DNA from: Burkholderia contaminans | GTDB taxonomy: Bacteria; Pseudomonadota; Gammaproteobacteria; Burkholderiales; Burkholderiaceae | Assembly: GCF_029633825.1 (NCBI RefSeq) | Contig: NZ_CP090643.1 | Span: 310,001-374,000 of the forward strand | Reading direction: 5' to 3' | Length of the DNA stretch: 64,000 bases | Shown: positions 1-9,474 of the stretch, piece after piece | Numbering within the stretch: position 1 is the first letter of the stretch | Layout of the letters: each line of letters begins with the position of its first letter | Program-made: the position numbers and the translations under genes | Notes under the pieces: model-generated | Database searches by the model: none | Told to the model about the DNA's origin: nothing | The model's input: only the letters and a program-made list of their open reading frames with translations

Positions 1-1079
1 CGTCCGCGTGGCCCTCGCACCATCTTCCGCACGAACTGATGGCCGACCGGGGCGAAATGCTCGGGCAGGCGGCCGAGGGCCTTGTGGCTGGGCTGGGCAT
101 TGATATAGCGATCGCGCCACCGTTCCGGCCCGACTGGAAGGCGATCGTGGAGAGCCGGTTTCGCCTGCTGAACAAGACGTCGCAGATCCACTGGATCCCG
201 GGCGCAGTCAGGGAGCGGATTGCCGAGCGCGGCCAGCGCGATTACCGCCTGGATGCCGTCCTCGATCTGGCGGAGTTCACCAACATCATGATCAGCAGCG
301 TGCTGCATTACAACCACCACAGCCGCCGACCGGACCGGCTCACAACGGACATGATTCACGAGGAACTCGAACCATCGCCCATCAATCTGTGGCGTTGGGG
401 GATGGAAAATGGGCTGGCAACTCCCAATACGCAACCTCATGACCTCGTGTATCTGCATCTGCTGCCACGCGAAAGCGCCTCGATCCAGCGCGGTGGGATC
501 TGCTTCAAGGGCATGTACTACACGTGCGCCTACGCGATTGAGCAAAACTGGTTTGCGAGGGCGCGCAGAGACGGGCGCCGCACCGTAACCGTCTGGTACG
601 ACCCGAATGATACGACGCACGTGTGGCTCCAGGACAGCAAGCGCAACTTTGTGCGCTGTGACCTGCTCGCTTCGGAGGAGCGGGTCGCACAACGCCGGCT
701 GGAGGAAGTGCTGGACATGCTCAAAATGACTGGATCGCCGACAGGCGAAAGCACATATGCGGCGCTCAACGACAGGATCCGCCTGGACGCGCATATTGGT
801 GCGGTAGTTGGACAGGCCCAGATGGACAAGCGAGCGGCGCAGCCGGTCGCGCCAGTGCCGGTCAGCAACCAGGCAGCGGACATCAAAAGGCATCGGGCGT
901 TCGAAAAGGCAGCCGAGCGGCAACGCCCGGTGACGTTGCCGGGCCCCGATCAGCATGCGGTGGATGTGCCCGTAACCACGCCGGCTTCGTCGAGTGTGGC
1001 CGAGGCTTATGCTGGCGAGCGCGGCGGCGAAGTGTTAAGCCTGCTTGGACGACTACGCGACAAGGGGACGAGGTCATGA
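1..1079 (+). CDS. tnsB: Tn7-like transposase subunit TnsB (5' end outside window)
   Basis: The reading frame is already open at the left window edge (codons from base 3) and ends at 1079, so only the C-terminal ~358 residues are present. The first residues contain ADRGEM, the usual context of the second catalytic aspartate of TnsB/Mu-type DDE transposases. About 30 residues on, PPFRPDWKAIVE gives the catalytic glutamate context. The rest is the beta-barrel and C-terminal region. In Tn7 this subunit binds the element ends and joins 3' ends to the target. The stop overlaps the tnsC start (ATGA), which implies translational coupling. The family call is firm; whether the whole gene is intact cannot be seen. 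Confidence 0.88.
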   Translation, partial: SAWPSHHLPHELMADRGEMLGQAAEGLVAGLGIDIAIAPPFRPDWKAIVESRFRLLNKTSQIHWIPGAVRERIAERGQRDYRLDAVLDLAEFTNIMISSVLHYNHHSRRPDRLTTDMIHEELEPSPINLWRWGMENGLATPNTQPHDLVYLHLLPRESASIQRGGICFKGMYYTCAYAIEQNWFARARRDGRRTVTVWYDPNDTTHVWLQDSKRNFVRCDLLASEERVAQRRLEEVLDMLKMTGSPTGESTYAALNDRIRLDAHIGAVVGQAQMDKRAAQPVAPVPVSNQAADIKRHRAFEKAAERQRPVTLPGPDQHAVDVPVTTPASSSVAEAYAGERGGEVLSLLGRLRDKGTRS

Positions 1080-2566
1080 CGCCTGCCGGAATACTCGTTG
1101 CCGCCGAATATGCCGATTCGCCCATTGCGCAATATCAGGGCAATCCCCTCATTGAGGCATTGCCGCCGATCCGCTCGGAAGCGGACGCCGCGGCTTGCAT
1201 GGCGCTGTTTCCCGATGAGCCCGGCGGCGAAACCGGGCTGTCGAAGGAAGTCCGCCTGCACTGTATCGACCGGTTGCTGCACCTGGTTCAGCCACTCCCG
1301 ATTCATCTGGAACTTGAGTCGGCGTTGTCCGCTTTGATACGCAGCGGCTATGTCGGCCGCAATCCCCTGTCGCAGTCGACGTGGCGGCACGTGTATTCGC
1401 TTGCCCTCGGTCAGGCAAAAGAAAGCGGCTTCCGTTCGACGGCTTCCACGCTGAGTGTCGTGGGCTTGAGCGGGATCGGCAAATCGACGGCACTGGAGTC
1501 CATCCTGCGACTCTACCCGCAGGCGATTCGCCACCGGCAATACCGGAGGCAGGAACTGGTTCAGGTCCAGATCCCGTGGCTGAAGATCGAATGTCCATTC
1601 GACGGTTCGCTTACCGGGTTATGCCACGCGTTCTTTCGCGCTCTCGACCGGGCCATCGGAGAGGAACGGTATGCCAGACGCTATCGTTCGATCCGGGGCA
1701 TTGTCCAACTCGTCCATCAGATCGAGCAGATCGCGAGTACCCATTTCGTCGGCGTGTTGATCATCGACGAATTGCAGCATCTGCGGGTTGCAAAGACGGG
1801 CGGCAAGGAGAACATGCTTAATTTCTTCGTCAACCTCATCAACAGCATCGGCATTCCGGTCGTGTTTGTGGGGACCAATTCCATGATCGAACTATTCTCC
1901 GACGTGATGCGTAATGCGCGACGCGCCACAGGTCTGGGGCTGAGCGACTTCCGGCAACCGAAGCGCGATGATCCGGCGTGGGCACTGCTAGTCGATGCCG
2001 CGTGGCAATACCAGTGGGTTCGTCATGTCGAACCCCTGACGGACGAGCTTCGGAAGGTGCTGTACGATCTAACTCAAGGGGTGACGGACTTTCTGATCAA
2101 ACTGCTCGTGCTCGCCCAGCGACACGCGATTCACACGGGTGAAGAGCGGCTGACGCTCAAGCTGTTGCGTACGATTGCCGACACCAGGATGCAGTTGCTT
2201 AAGCCGGCGCTCGACGCGTTGCGAAGCGGTGACACGAAGCGCATGTCGAAGTTCGAGGATCTGCTTCCACCCGACAGCCAGATTGCCGCGATGATGGGAG
2301 CGATCGATGGGGATGCGCGCGTTTCGTCGCGCCTGGCGATGCTTCAGGACATGCGGCGTCCTCCCGCCGGAAACGCTGAGGCATCCTTGTCCCCCATCGC
2401 GGTAACGAGCGGAATTCCATCGACCGGTGTAAAGCAATCGGGAGTTCCGGTTCCTTCCGAAGCCCGGCGCCTCGTTGAATGCGATGCACCGTTTGTCGCC
2501 CTGCGCGATGCCGGATGGCTGCAGGCAGACGCGCTGGAATTCTCCACGGCATATGCCGATTGCTAG
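1076..2566 (+). CDS. tnsC: Tn7-like AAA+ transposition regulator TnsC
   Basis: This 496-residue protein is an AAA+ ATPase of the TnsC/TniB type, which in Tn7-like systems bridges the target selector and the transposase. Walker A is GLSGIGKST at residues 130-138 and Walker B is VLIIDELQHL near 228-236. The ~125 residues before Walker A and ~200 after match the family's flanking interaction regions. The start overlaps the tnsB stop by 4 bp, and tniQ begins 5 bp after the tnsC stop, so the three form one operon. No frameshift is seen. Confidence 0.9.
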   Translation: MTPAGILVAAEYADSPIAQYQGNPLIEALPPIRSEADAAACMALFPDEPGGETGLSKEVRLHCIDRLLHLVQPLPIHLELESALSALIRSGYVGRNPLSQSTWRHVYSLALGQAKESGFRSTASTLSVVGLSGIGKSTALESILRLYPQAIRHRQYRRQELVQVQIPWLKIECPFDGSLTGLCHAFFRALDRAIGEERYARRYRSIRGIVQLVHQIEQIASTHFVGVLIIDELQHLRVAKTGGKENMLNFFVNLINSIGIPVVFVGTNSMIELFSDVMRNARRATGLGLSDFRQPKRDDPAWALLVDAAWQYQWVRHVEPLTDELRKVLYDLTQGVTDFLIKLLVLAQRHAIHTGEERLTLKLLRTIADTRMQLLKPALDALRSGDTKRMSKFEDLLPPDSQIAAMMGAIDGDARVSSRLAMLQDMRRPPAGNAEASLSPIAVTSGIPSTGVKQSGVPVPSEARRLVECDAPFVALRDAGWLQADALEFSTAYADC

Positions 2567-2571
2567 TGCCG

Positions 2572-4257
2572 ATGCGGAATCTGCTGTTCTTTGTCCCGTC
2601 TTTACCTGACGAGACCATCCAGTCGCGCGTTGCCCGACATCATGTGCTGTCGGGCAACCGGGTGGAGAGCGACACCTTTCTTGACCTGTTCGACAGTGCG
2701 CCGTTTTCGCTCGAGCAAATCGTACCGCCATCCCTCATGCGGCTTGCGGATCGTGTGAACGACGGCTCGCAGGCAGCCCTGCAAACGCTTCTGGCAGGCA
2801 ACACCCTGTGGCCGCTTTTCGAGCCGTTTCTGGACGGCGTGTTGCAGCCGCTGACGGCTGACGTTGGAGCGATGATGAGCCGGTTACCACGTCGTGTTGT
2901 CGGCCTCTACGGCGAAGCGCATCTCTGCCCGGCCTGCGTTGAAGAGGACATTCATGCGTTCGGGATGGGGTACTGGCACCGGGCGCACCACGTCCCGGGC
3001 GTGAGCATGTGTTGGCGGCATGGCGCGCGCCTGCTTTCGAGTTGCCCGCAGTGCCACCGGCCTTTCCAGTTTCGCCAGCGACTACTACGCCAACCGTGGC
3101 TAGCTTGCCGCTGTGGCTGGCAGGTGACTGCGGCGGAAGATGATGGCATGGCAGGCTCACCGATCCCGCTGCAATACGCGCGCTTTGCTCGCGATCTGCT
3201 TAACCGTCCCCTGGGCCGGGTGGACCCCTTTCGCCTGCGCGTGGCGTACCAGAACCGCATTCGAGAGCTAGGCTTCAAATGGGGGGCAAGGCTACAGGCG
3301 AAAGCGTTCCAGGAACACCTGATTGAAGAACTGGGCGAAACGTTCCTCTCTGCAGTGGATCCGGCGTTCGCCGCGAAGCGGATGAGCTTCTGGATACGCT
3401 TTGCACCGGGCAACAGCACGGTATGCGATATGCCGATTACGCGGCACCTGTTGCTCGCGATGTATCTGTTTGGTACGCGGGACGAACTTGCATTGAGCCT
3501 GCAGCGTGTGTCCCAGGAAGAGACTGCGATTAGACGCACCAGGACAGTTGAGGAAGGCCCGACACTTGAGGGGGCGGCGGTGTCGATGCCGCGTATAGCG
3601 CACCGGCGTCGAATACGGGACGAGCTGAGAAGAAACCCGCAAACGACCATCCAGGATCTGTGGCGCAAGGTATATCGTGTCACCTCGTGGCTCTACGAGC
3701 ATGACCGGGAGTGGATACAGGAGACCCTCTCGATTTCGGCAGCAGATAGAGTGGGCGGTGGTCAGTCCGCAGCGAAAACCGTATCTCCGGACGACGAGCG
3801 CTTCGCCGCACTCGTCGACGAGGCCGCCGTTGCGATGCTCGCTAGGCCGGGAAAGCCGCAACAGGTGACAAAGGAGCGATTACTCGCGGTTCTTCCGGTG
3901 CGCATTGCCGACACGCCCCGGCAACGCGAGCGATATCCCGACACGCTAACGCGGGTCACGGATAACCGGGAATCCACGTGGCACTTCAGGGCGCGGCGAC
4001 TGTGGTGGGCATACGCACTGATGAGCGCACGGGGCGACGCCGCGCCGGCGAGAGAAGCCGTGATCTTGTCTGGCGTTGGCCATTACGCGGCCCAGGCAAT
4101 CATTGAACATTGCGGATGGGAACCTGTGTTGCCACTTGCTGCGAAGTTTGATGCGCTGGCGAAGCTGTCTGAAGCGGGAATTACGCCGAAATGGGAGGGG
4201 CCGCCCGCGTGGCAAGGCCGAGCCATTGGAGGGCGTGCCTATCAACGTCGGCCGTAA
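2572..4257 (+). CDS. tnsD: TniQ/TnsD-family target-site selector
   Basis: This 561-residue protein has a TniQ domain in its first ~170 residues. The zinc-finger residues are visible: CPxC at 119-122, CWRH at 147-150 and CPQC at 158-161. In Tn7, TnsD reads a conserved chromosomal attachment site and recruits TnsC. The length exceeds the short (~300 aa) TniQ of Tn5053-type elements and is slightly more than Tn7 TnsD (508 aa), which favours a TnsD-like site-specific selector. ATG 2572 is chosen because it begins the conserved N-terminus 5 bp after the tnsC stop; an in-frame ATG at 2479 would overlap tnsC. No tnsE-like gene follows. The attachment site it would recognise is not in the window. Confidence 0.85.
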   Translation: MRNLLFFVPSLPDETIQSRVARHHVLSGNRVESDTFLDLFDSAPFSLEQIVPPSLMRLADRVNDGSQAALQTLLAGNTLWPLFEPFLDGVLQPLTADVGAMMSRLPRRVVGLYGEAHLCPACVEEDIHAFGMGYWHRAHHVPGVSMCWRHGARLLSSCPQCHRPFQFRQRLLRQPWLACRCGWQVTAAEDDGMAGSPIPLQYARFARDLLNRPLGRVDPFRLRVAYQNRIRELGFKWGARLQAKAFQEHLIEELGETFLSAVDPAFAAKRMSFWIRFAPGNSTVCDMPITRHLLLAMYLFGTRDELALSLQRVSQEETAIRRTRTVEEGPTLEGAAVSMPRIAHRRRIRDELRRNPQTTIQDLWRKVYRVTSWLYEHDREWIQETLSISAADRVGGGQSAAKTVSPDDERFAALVDEAAVAMLARPGKPQQVTKERLLAVLPVRIADTPRQRERYPDTLTRVTDNRESTWHFRARRLWWAYALMSARGDAAPAREAVILSGVGHYAAQAIIEHCGWEPVLPLAAKFDALAKLSEAGITPKWEGPPAWQGRAIGGRAYQRRP

Positions 4258-4418
4258 GGCGATTCGAGAGAAAATCAAGCTCGGCGTCTGGTGATCCTTG
4301 GCTGGCGGGGGCGGCTACCGTCGCCACCCAGATCCTCAACGAAAGGTTCCTGCGCCAGGCAAAACTCGATCGCGATGCGCCTCATGCGGCAATCTAAACT
4401 GCGCTCCGCGCCTGTCCC

Positions 4419-4858
4419 TCATCGCGGCGCCATGATCCGTAACACGGGATGTCCATCGACGTCCTTGAGCGCAAACCAGGCATCGTGTGATGCTGCGTCG
4501 ACACTGACGACGTGGGCATCCGGTCCCACACGGCCATCCCCGATTTTCACCACGTGCGAAGTGTCCACGTGGAACATGGACACCACGCCCGCCTCGCCCG
4601 CGACATAGACCGTGCGCAGCGCCGGATCGTACGCCAGCACGTCCGGCGTGCCGCCGACATCGAACGCCGCGATCTCCTTCATTGTGCGCATGTCGAGCAC
4701 TAGCAGACGATCGTTGTCCTCGCAGGCAATCAATGCCAGACGGAATTCCGGCACGATCAGCAGACCGTGATTGCCCCGCGCGCCAGGCAGCTCAGTGCGG
4801 GCGACCACGGTGTCGGTGCGGGGATCGATCTCCACCAGTTGGCGTCGCGACTGCACAT
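4419..4858 (-). pseudogene. YVTN beta-propeller protein, C-terminal part split off by IS21 element
   Basis: This is the distal half of the gene that starts at 8187. It encodes repeated beta-propeller blades (for example VVARTELPG, LLVLDMRTMKEIA, RTVYVAGEAG) and ends with IMAPR. The break is at a 7-bp direct repeat (4852-4858 and 7577-7583) flanking the IS. Removing the IS and one repeat copy leaves 1044 nt, exactly 348 codons in one frame, so excision would restore a 347-residue protein. A GTG at 4856 could start translation of this half, but it would lack the export signal. Confidence 0.85.
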
Positions 4859-4957
4859 TGCGTATTTCGGGGAAGTTGAACGCCCGTTTCGGTGAAGTCG
4901 AACAGGCCAGGAGGGAGGTGCTGCGTTGTGCTTAGATTGTACTGCAGGTGTTCGAGA

Positions 4958-5707
4958 TCAGGCTACTTTTTGATCAGGTGCGTTCTTCTTGCGCATCGAG
5001 TCGCCCTTCAATGCAAGCTTGTGAGCCTGATGGACGAGGCGGTCGAGGATTGCGTCGGCGAGAGTCGGGTCTTGCAGCCAGGCGTGCCAGTGTTCAAGGG
5101 GCAATTGCGATGTGATGATCGTGGATCGCGTGCCGACGCGATCGTCGAGCACTTCGAGCAAGTCGTTGCGCGCGCCCTGGTCGACGTCCTGCAGTCCCCA
5201 GTCGTCGAGCAACAGGACGTCCATCTTGGCGAGCTGCGCGAGCCGACGTGTGAAGCTGCCGTCGCCATGGGCGATCTTCAATTCCTCGAACAGCCGGGCG
5301 ACGCGCACGTACAGCACGGAGAATCCCTGTCGGCAGGCCTGCTGGCCGAAGGCGCAGGCGACCCATGTTTTTCCGGCGCCAGTCGGCCCTGTCAGGATGA
5401 GGTTCTGTGCATTGCGGATCCAGTCACAGCCGGCGAGCGTAGCGACGATACCCTTGTCGAGCCCACGGCTCTGCCGGTACTCGATGTCCTCAACGCAGGC
5501 CTGGGGATTCTTGAGCTTCGCAGACTTGAGCAATCGCTCGAGCCGCCGGGTATCGCGCCAGGCGATCTCACGATCCACGACCATGCCGAAGCGTTCCTCG
5601 AACGACAGGCTCGTGCTGGCCGTCAGCGCCGCCTGTTCCTCGAACGCGCGAGCCATGCCGTCCAGCTTGAGGGCCTTGAGCTGGGAGAGGGTTTGCTGCA
5701 TCAACAT
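4958..5707 (-). CDS. istB: IS21-family helper ATPase IstB
   Basis: A 249-residue AAA+ protein, the normal IstB length. Walker A is GPTGAGKT and Walker B is [10 protein letters not shown]. IstB assists IstA in strand transfer and target choice. The start at 5707 follows a strong AAGGAGG 6 nt upstream. It lies 15 bp downstream of the istA reading frame, in the same orientation, and appears intact. Confidence 0.92.
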   Translation of the reverse strand: MLMQQTLSQLKALKLDGMARAFEEQAALTASTSLSFEERFGMVVDREIAWRDTRRLERLLKSAKLKNPQACVEDIEYRQSRGLDKGIVATLAGCDWIRNAQNLILTGPTGAGKTWVACAFGQQACRQGFSVLYVRVARLFEELKIAHGDGSFTRRLAQLAKMDVLLLDDWGLQDVDQGARNDLLEVLDDRVGTRSTIITSQLPLEHWHAWLQDPTLADAILDRLVHQAHKLALKGDSMRKKNAPDQKVA

Positions 5708-5722
5708 CGCGACCTCCTTGGG

Positions 5723-7275
5723 TCAGTGGTAATACTTGGGCCCTCGCACGTTCTCGTGCAGGGGCGACTGCCATTCGGTGGCCCCGCTTTGTGGCAGTGG
5801 ATGCTTGTCGGCGCCGGTTTGCAGGATGGTGCGCACGGACCGCTGGGTCGGCGCGCCAATCACGAGTGCGCGCTGACACGCCGCTTCCAGCCGCTCCTTG
5901 CCGTACTTGCGCGACAGCGACAGCAGACCCAGGCAGGCCCGGTATCCCATTTCCGGGTGCGGACGGTTCGTCAGCAAATGCCTGACGATCGCCTCAGCGC
6001 TGACGCCGATCGATGTACCCCAGTGCAGCAGCCGGCTCGGGGTCCATTCCATGTGGGCGCGGTAAGCCGCAGGCATATGCTCGGCCACGGTGGTGTACTT
6101 CCCCTGAGCCGACTGCGAGCGTGGGCGGCAACGCGCTTGCCGCCGTGCAGGACTTCTACACCGTAACGCGTCACGCGCGCGTGGACTTCCTGACGCACAA
6201 GACTGTGCGGTGCGCTGTAGTAGTGACCGTCTACCTCAATGTGCGCGTCAATGTTGACGCGGCACTTCTGGAAGGTGGCGATTTCGTAGCGACGCGTCGG
6301 CAACGGGCGCAGCGCCGGTTTGTCGAGCCGCTCGAACCACTCGCGTCGAGTGCCATCGAGCTTCTTGAACGGCCGCGTATTCAGGTCATTGATCAACCCG
6401 GCGATCGCCTTGTTCAGTTCGGCCAGACTGTAGAACCGGTAATTCCGGAGGCGGGCGAGAATCCATCGTTCGACGATCTGTACGCCGACCTCAACTTTCG
6501 CCTTATCCTTCGGCTTGCGCGGGCGCGCGGGCAGCATCGCGGTACCGTAATGGTTCACGAAGTCCTGCGTGGTCAGGCCGAGCGTGGGTTCGTAGCGGTC
6601 GGCGTTCGAGATCAGTGCCCTCGGGTTGTCGGGCACAAGCAGAGCGGGCACGCCGCCGCAGAACTCCATCGCGTCAATGAGGCCACCGATCCAGTCGGGT
6701 GTCGCTTCCGATCGCGTAGCGCACGCATACGTGTAATTCGATGCGCCGAGCACGGCGACGAAGATGTGCGCCTTGAACGCAATGCCGCCGGTGCGATCGA
6801 GAATCGGCACCGTTTGCCCGGCGTAGTCGGCGAACAACTTCTCGCCGGCGTAATGTTGCTGGGGCATCGAGCGCTTCAACGTCTGGGCCCAGTCCTTGTA
6901 TCGCTGACAGAACTGCGTGTAGCGCAAGGTCTTCTGGCCGGGGTTCGCGCCGACGTACTCCTCCCACAGCAGTTGCAAGGTTACGCCTTTGCGGCGCAAC
7001 TCCCGATGAATCCAGGCGCAGTCAGGCTCCATGCGCTTGCCTGCGGCCGTCGTCGGAACGGCGCCGTTGACGAGCAACTGCTCCAGCTCTGCCTCGGACA
7101 GCGGCTCGATCTTCGCCCAGTCCAGGCCGGCCGAGGCGGCAAGCTGCAAATATTGGGTAATGGTACCGAGCCCGACGCCGAGCGCGCCGCTCACTTGCCG
7201 GTGAGACAGATTACAGGTCCATTTCAGGCGAAGCACATCTTTTATTTTGCGCATGGTCGTCCGGTGAGCCGGCAT
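5723..7275 (-). pseudogene. istA: IS21-family transposase IstA, single-base frameshift
   Basis: The N-terminal ~390 residues read in one frame: a helix-turn-helix beginning MRKIKDVLRLKW, then a DDE integrase core with FADYAGQTVPI and LVPDNPRALI. After GGKRVAAHARS near 6105 the protein continues only in another frame (QGKYTTVAEHM, then LLHWGTSIGVSAEA), ending at 5723. Adding one base there restores the family sequence, so one base has been lost or misread. The start at 7275 has GGGAG upstream. Unless the deletion is a sequencing error, this IS copy cannot make full transposase. Confidence 0.85.
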
Positions 7276-7342
7276 AGTCGGTTTCTCCCAAAAGGAGCAA
7301 CCTTAACCGCCGGCCGATTGAGCCATCCGCAGTACCGCCAAC

Positions 7343-7576
7343 CGAAACCGCGCCTTTCGTTTCGGCACGCCGAACACACATTTCGGCGCAGTGAACAGCC
7401 GTTTCGGCGGGCTGAACACCGATTTCGGGAAGATGAACACGCGTTTCGGAACGCCGAACACCAATTTCGGAATACCCCGAAACTGTTCGACTTCAAGCGA
7501 AACGGCTGTTCACCTTCCTCCGGAAACCCTGTTCGACTTCAACCGAAATCCGTGTTCGGCTTCGCCGAAATACGCA
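7343..7576. repeat. Array of ~22-bp terminal repeats at the right end of the IS
   Basis: About six direct units of the form TTTCGGnnnnnnnGAACAC run from about 7359 to 7480. About four units in the opposite orientation (GTTCnnnTTCnnCCGAAA) follow to the IS end at 7576. Spacing is 21-23 bp. The left IS end (4859-4905) has two units. In IS21-family elements such multiple terminal repeats are transposase binding sites; an opposed inner block is not something I know from the family. Confidence 0.7.
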
Positions 7577-8187
7577 TGCACATTGACGAAAACGTGCCGC
7601 GATACTGGATCGTACTGCGTGTTCCCCACTTCACCGCCGAGGGACACGGTCGCGACGCGCCGGTTCGTCGAGCCGTCGATCACGGTCTCTGTCTCGCCGG
7701 TTTCGTCCGATACGTAAAGCTTCTGAACGTCAGGCACCCAGGCCATCCCATCGGGATAGACGCCACCGGGCGTCCTCGCGACAATCTTCAGCGTGTCCGC
7801 GTCGATCGCGACGATCTTGTTCGTGCCGGTGGCCGAGGCGTAGACACGGGACAGCGCCGGAACAGCCAGCACACCATGTACGGCGGACACACCCGGAATG
7901 CGCGCGACAACGCGCGAAGCGAGCGTGTCGAAAACGACGACTTCGCCGTCGCCCAGATGAGCGATGAACAGCAGGTGCCGCTGCGGGTCGTAGCTCTCGT
8001 AGTCGAACCGCGACGCGCAGCCGGGTAGTGGCACATCGCCGATCAGCTTCAGTGGCAGGGTATCGATGGCCGGGTCATCCGAACCGTGCGCGACGCACCC
8101 TGTGCCGCCCCCGGCGATCACCGCGAACCAGACGACCATGGCGACCCTCGCCGCAAGTTGCCCACACAATGAACTGCCGCGAATCAT
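7577..8187 (-). pseudogene. YVTN beta-propeller lipoprotein, N-terminal part interrupted by IS21 element
   Basis: The start is ATG 8187, overlapping the stop of the upstream MFS gene (ATGA). The product begins with an export signal ending in GGGTGC, a probable lipobox, followed by propeller blades (HLLFIAHLGDGEVVVFDT, SRVYASATGTNKIVAIDAD). The frame runs into IS sequence after VFVNVH. Proteins of this type are usually periplasmic and bind ligands or partner proteins; no substrate can be inferred. It is the last gene of the chr operon, so the insertion should not block expression of chrBAC. Confidence 0.85.
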
Positions 8188-9425
8188 GGCGCGCCTCCAT
8201 CCGGCCGGATATGGCGGAAGGCGGCAAGCACGGCGAGATCGTAGGCAATCTTGAGCGTCCCGCACGCGATCAGCGGCGCAGCAAGCCATCCGGCTGCGAG
8301 CATCGCTGCGGCAATCGACGGCGCCACGGCCGCGGCAAGGCTGCGCGGCACAGCCGTGAAGCTCGCGGCAGCAGGCCGCTCAGCGGGCGTCACGACGGCC
8401 ATCACGTAGGCGCTACGCGTCGGCACATCCAGCCGGGAAAGTGCACTGCGCAGGAGCAGCAACGTCAGGGTCAGCGGCAGGGATGCCGTCAATGCCGCGG
8501 CAATCAGGCACACGCTCGACGGGATGTGGGTGAACACCATCGTGTTGAGTAACCCGATCCTGCGCGCGATCGGCGCCGCGGCAAGCAGCGAGCCGGCACT
8601 GAGCAGCCCCGACCAGAAGAAAAACTGCCCGGCCGCAGCCAGCGAAAGTCCGAAGCGCTGGATCAGCCACAGCGTCAGCAGCGAGTTGACAAGCAGGCCG
8701 CCGGCGAACGCATCGACGCTGAACAGGAGCGCCAGACGCGTCACAATCGCGCGCGATGGACCCAGTGGCACGTGCGCCTTCGCGGCGTGCACTGTCTCCT
8801 TTGGCAAACCCAGATACAGCAGGAAGACCACGCTGCCCGTCAGCGCGTAGACGACGAACATCGCGCGCATGGCGAACAGTCCGGACATGCCGGAGCGCAC
8901 CGCGAACCATTGCGGCAAAGCTGCGAGCAGCGAGCCGAGCGCCGCCGACAGCCCGCCCACGAGGCTGTAACGCGCGAACAGCGCTGTCCGGGAATCGGGG
9001 TGCGACGCTTCGGCGAGGCGTGCGTGTTCCAGCGGCAGAAAAAGACTGACGTCCCCTGAACTGGGATTGAGGGTGCCGATAAAGGCCACCACGAGCAACG
9101 GCCACAGGGTTGAGAGGCAGCCGAACGCAAGCCCTGTCGCGCCCATCAAGGCCGCGGCGAACAGCAGCAGCGGGCGGTGCGGGTAGCGGACGCTGGTCAC
9201 GCCGACCAGGATCGTGGCGAGAGCTGATCCCAGCAATGTGGCCGTGCCAATCAGGCCGACCGTGAGTTGCTCGAAGCCGAGGGCGAGAAGATACGCGGGC
9301 AGCAGTACCGCAACGAAACCATCACAGACTCCGCGCAAACCTCGCGCCGCGAGCAACAGCCGCGCGCTGCGATCGATGCCCGGCGGCCGCAGCAGGTCCG
9401 ACAGGGGTGCACGGACAGGGGGCAT
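8184..9425 (-). CDS. MFS transporter (chr operon)
   Basis: A ~413-residue hydrophobic protein with about 12 predicted membrane segments and an N-terminal half resembling MFS permeases (GFEQLTVGLIGTATLLGSALATILVG; LVGGLSAALGSLLAAL). The start is set at 9425, with GGAG 7 nt upstream; an in-frame ATG at 9437 is possible. It lies 49 bp after chrC and overlaps the YVTN gene start by 4 bp, so it belongs to the chr operon. The substrate is unknown. An MFS plus beta-propeller pair suggests an export step linked to chromate or oxidative damage, but that is inference. Confidence 0.75.
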   Translation of the reverse strand: MPPVRAPLSDLLRPPGIDRSARLLLAARGLRGVCDGFVAVLLPAYLLALGFEQLTVGLIGTATLLGSALATILVGVTSVRYPHRPLLLFAAALMGATGLAFGCLSTLWPLLVVAFIGTLNPSSGDVSLFLPLEHARLAEASHPDSRTALFARYSLVGGLSAALGSLLAALPQWFAVRSGMSGLFAMRAMFVVYALTGSVVFLLYLGLPKETVHAAKAHVPLGPSRAIVTRLALLFSVDAFAGGLLVNSLLTLWLIQRFGLSLAAAGQFFFWSGLLSAGSLLAAAPIARRIGLLNTMVFTHIPSSVCLIAAALTASLPLTLTLLLLRSALSRLDVPTRSAYVMAVVTPAERPAAASFTAVPRSLAAAVAPSIAAAMLAAGWLAAPLIACGTLKIAYDLAVLAAFRHIRPDGGAP

Positions 9426-9474
9426 CAATGTCTCCACATTCGGGCCTGCATGCGGCCTTGTACCGCCCCCCTTG

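Larger units (their letters stand above)
4859..7576 (-). mobile_element. IS21-family insertion sequence (2718 bp)
   Basis: The ends are inverted: 4859 reads TGCGTATTTCGGGGAAG and the reverse complement of the other end reads TGCGTATTTCGGCGAAG. The flanking 7-bp duplication TGCACAT occurs at 4852-4858 and 7577-7583. Inside lie istA (frameshifted) and istB, both leftward, in the order normal for IS21. The left end carries two copies and the right end about ten copies of a ~22-bp TTTCGG...GAACA unit. Position, duplication and ends show a simple insertion into the YVTN gene. Confidence 0.92.

Noticed and set aside
4258..4418. Possible continuation of tniQ in another frame
   Set aside because: Short open stretches exist, but the tniQ product is already longer than the Tn7 protein and no conserved residues were recognised beyond its stop.
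4892..6166. 424-codon rightward open frame
   Set aside because: Antisense to istB and the end of istA, which are certain on the minus strand.
7343..7576. CRISPR-like array of ~22-bp repeats
   Set aside because: Units are imperfect, change orientation midway, have almost no spacers and lie at an IS21 end, where transposase-binding repeats are expected.
6013..8028. 671-codon rightward open frame across the IS and YVTN gene
   Set aside because: It is antisense to istA and the YVTN gene and crosses the IS boundary; the opposite strand encodes clear protein families.
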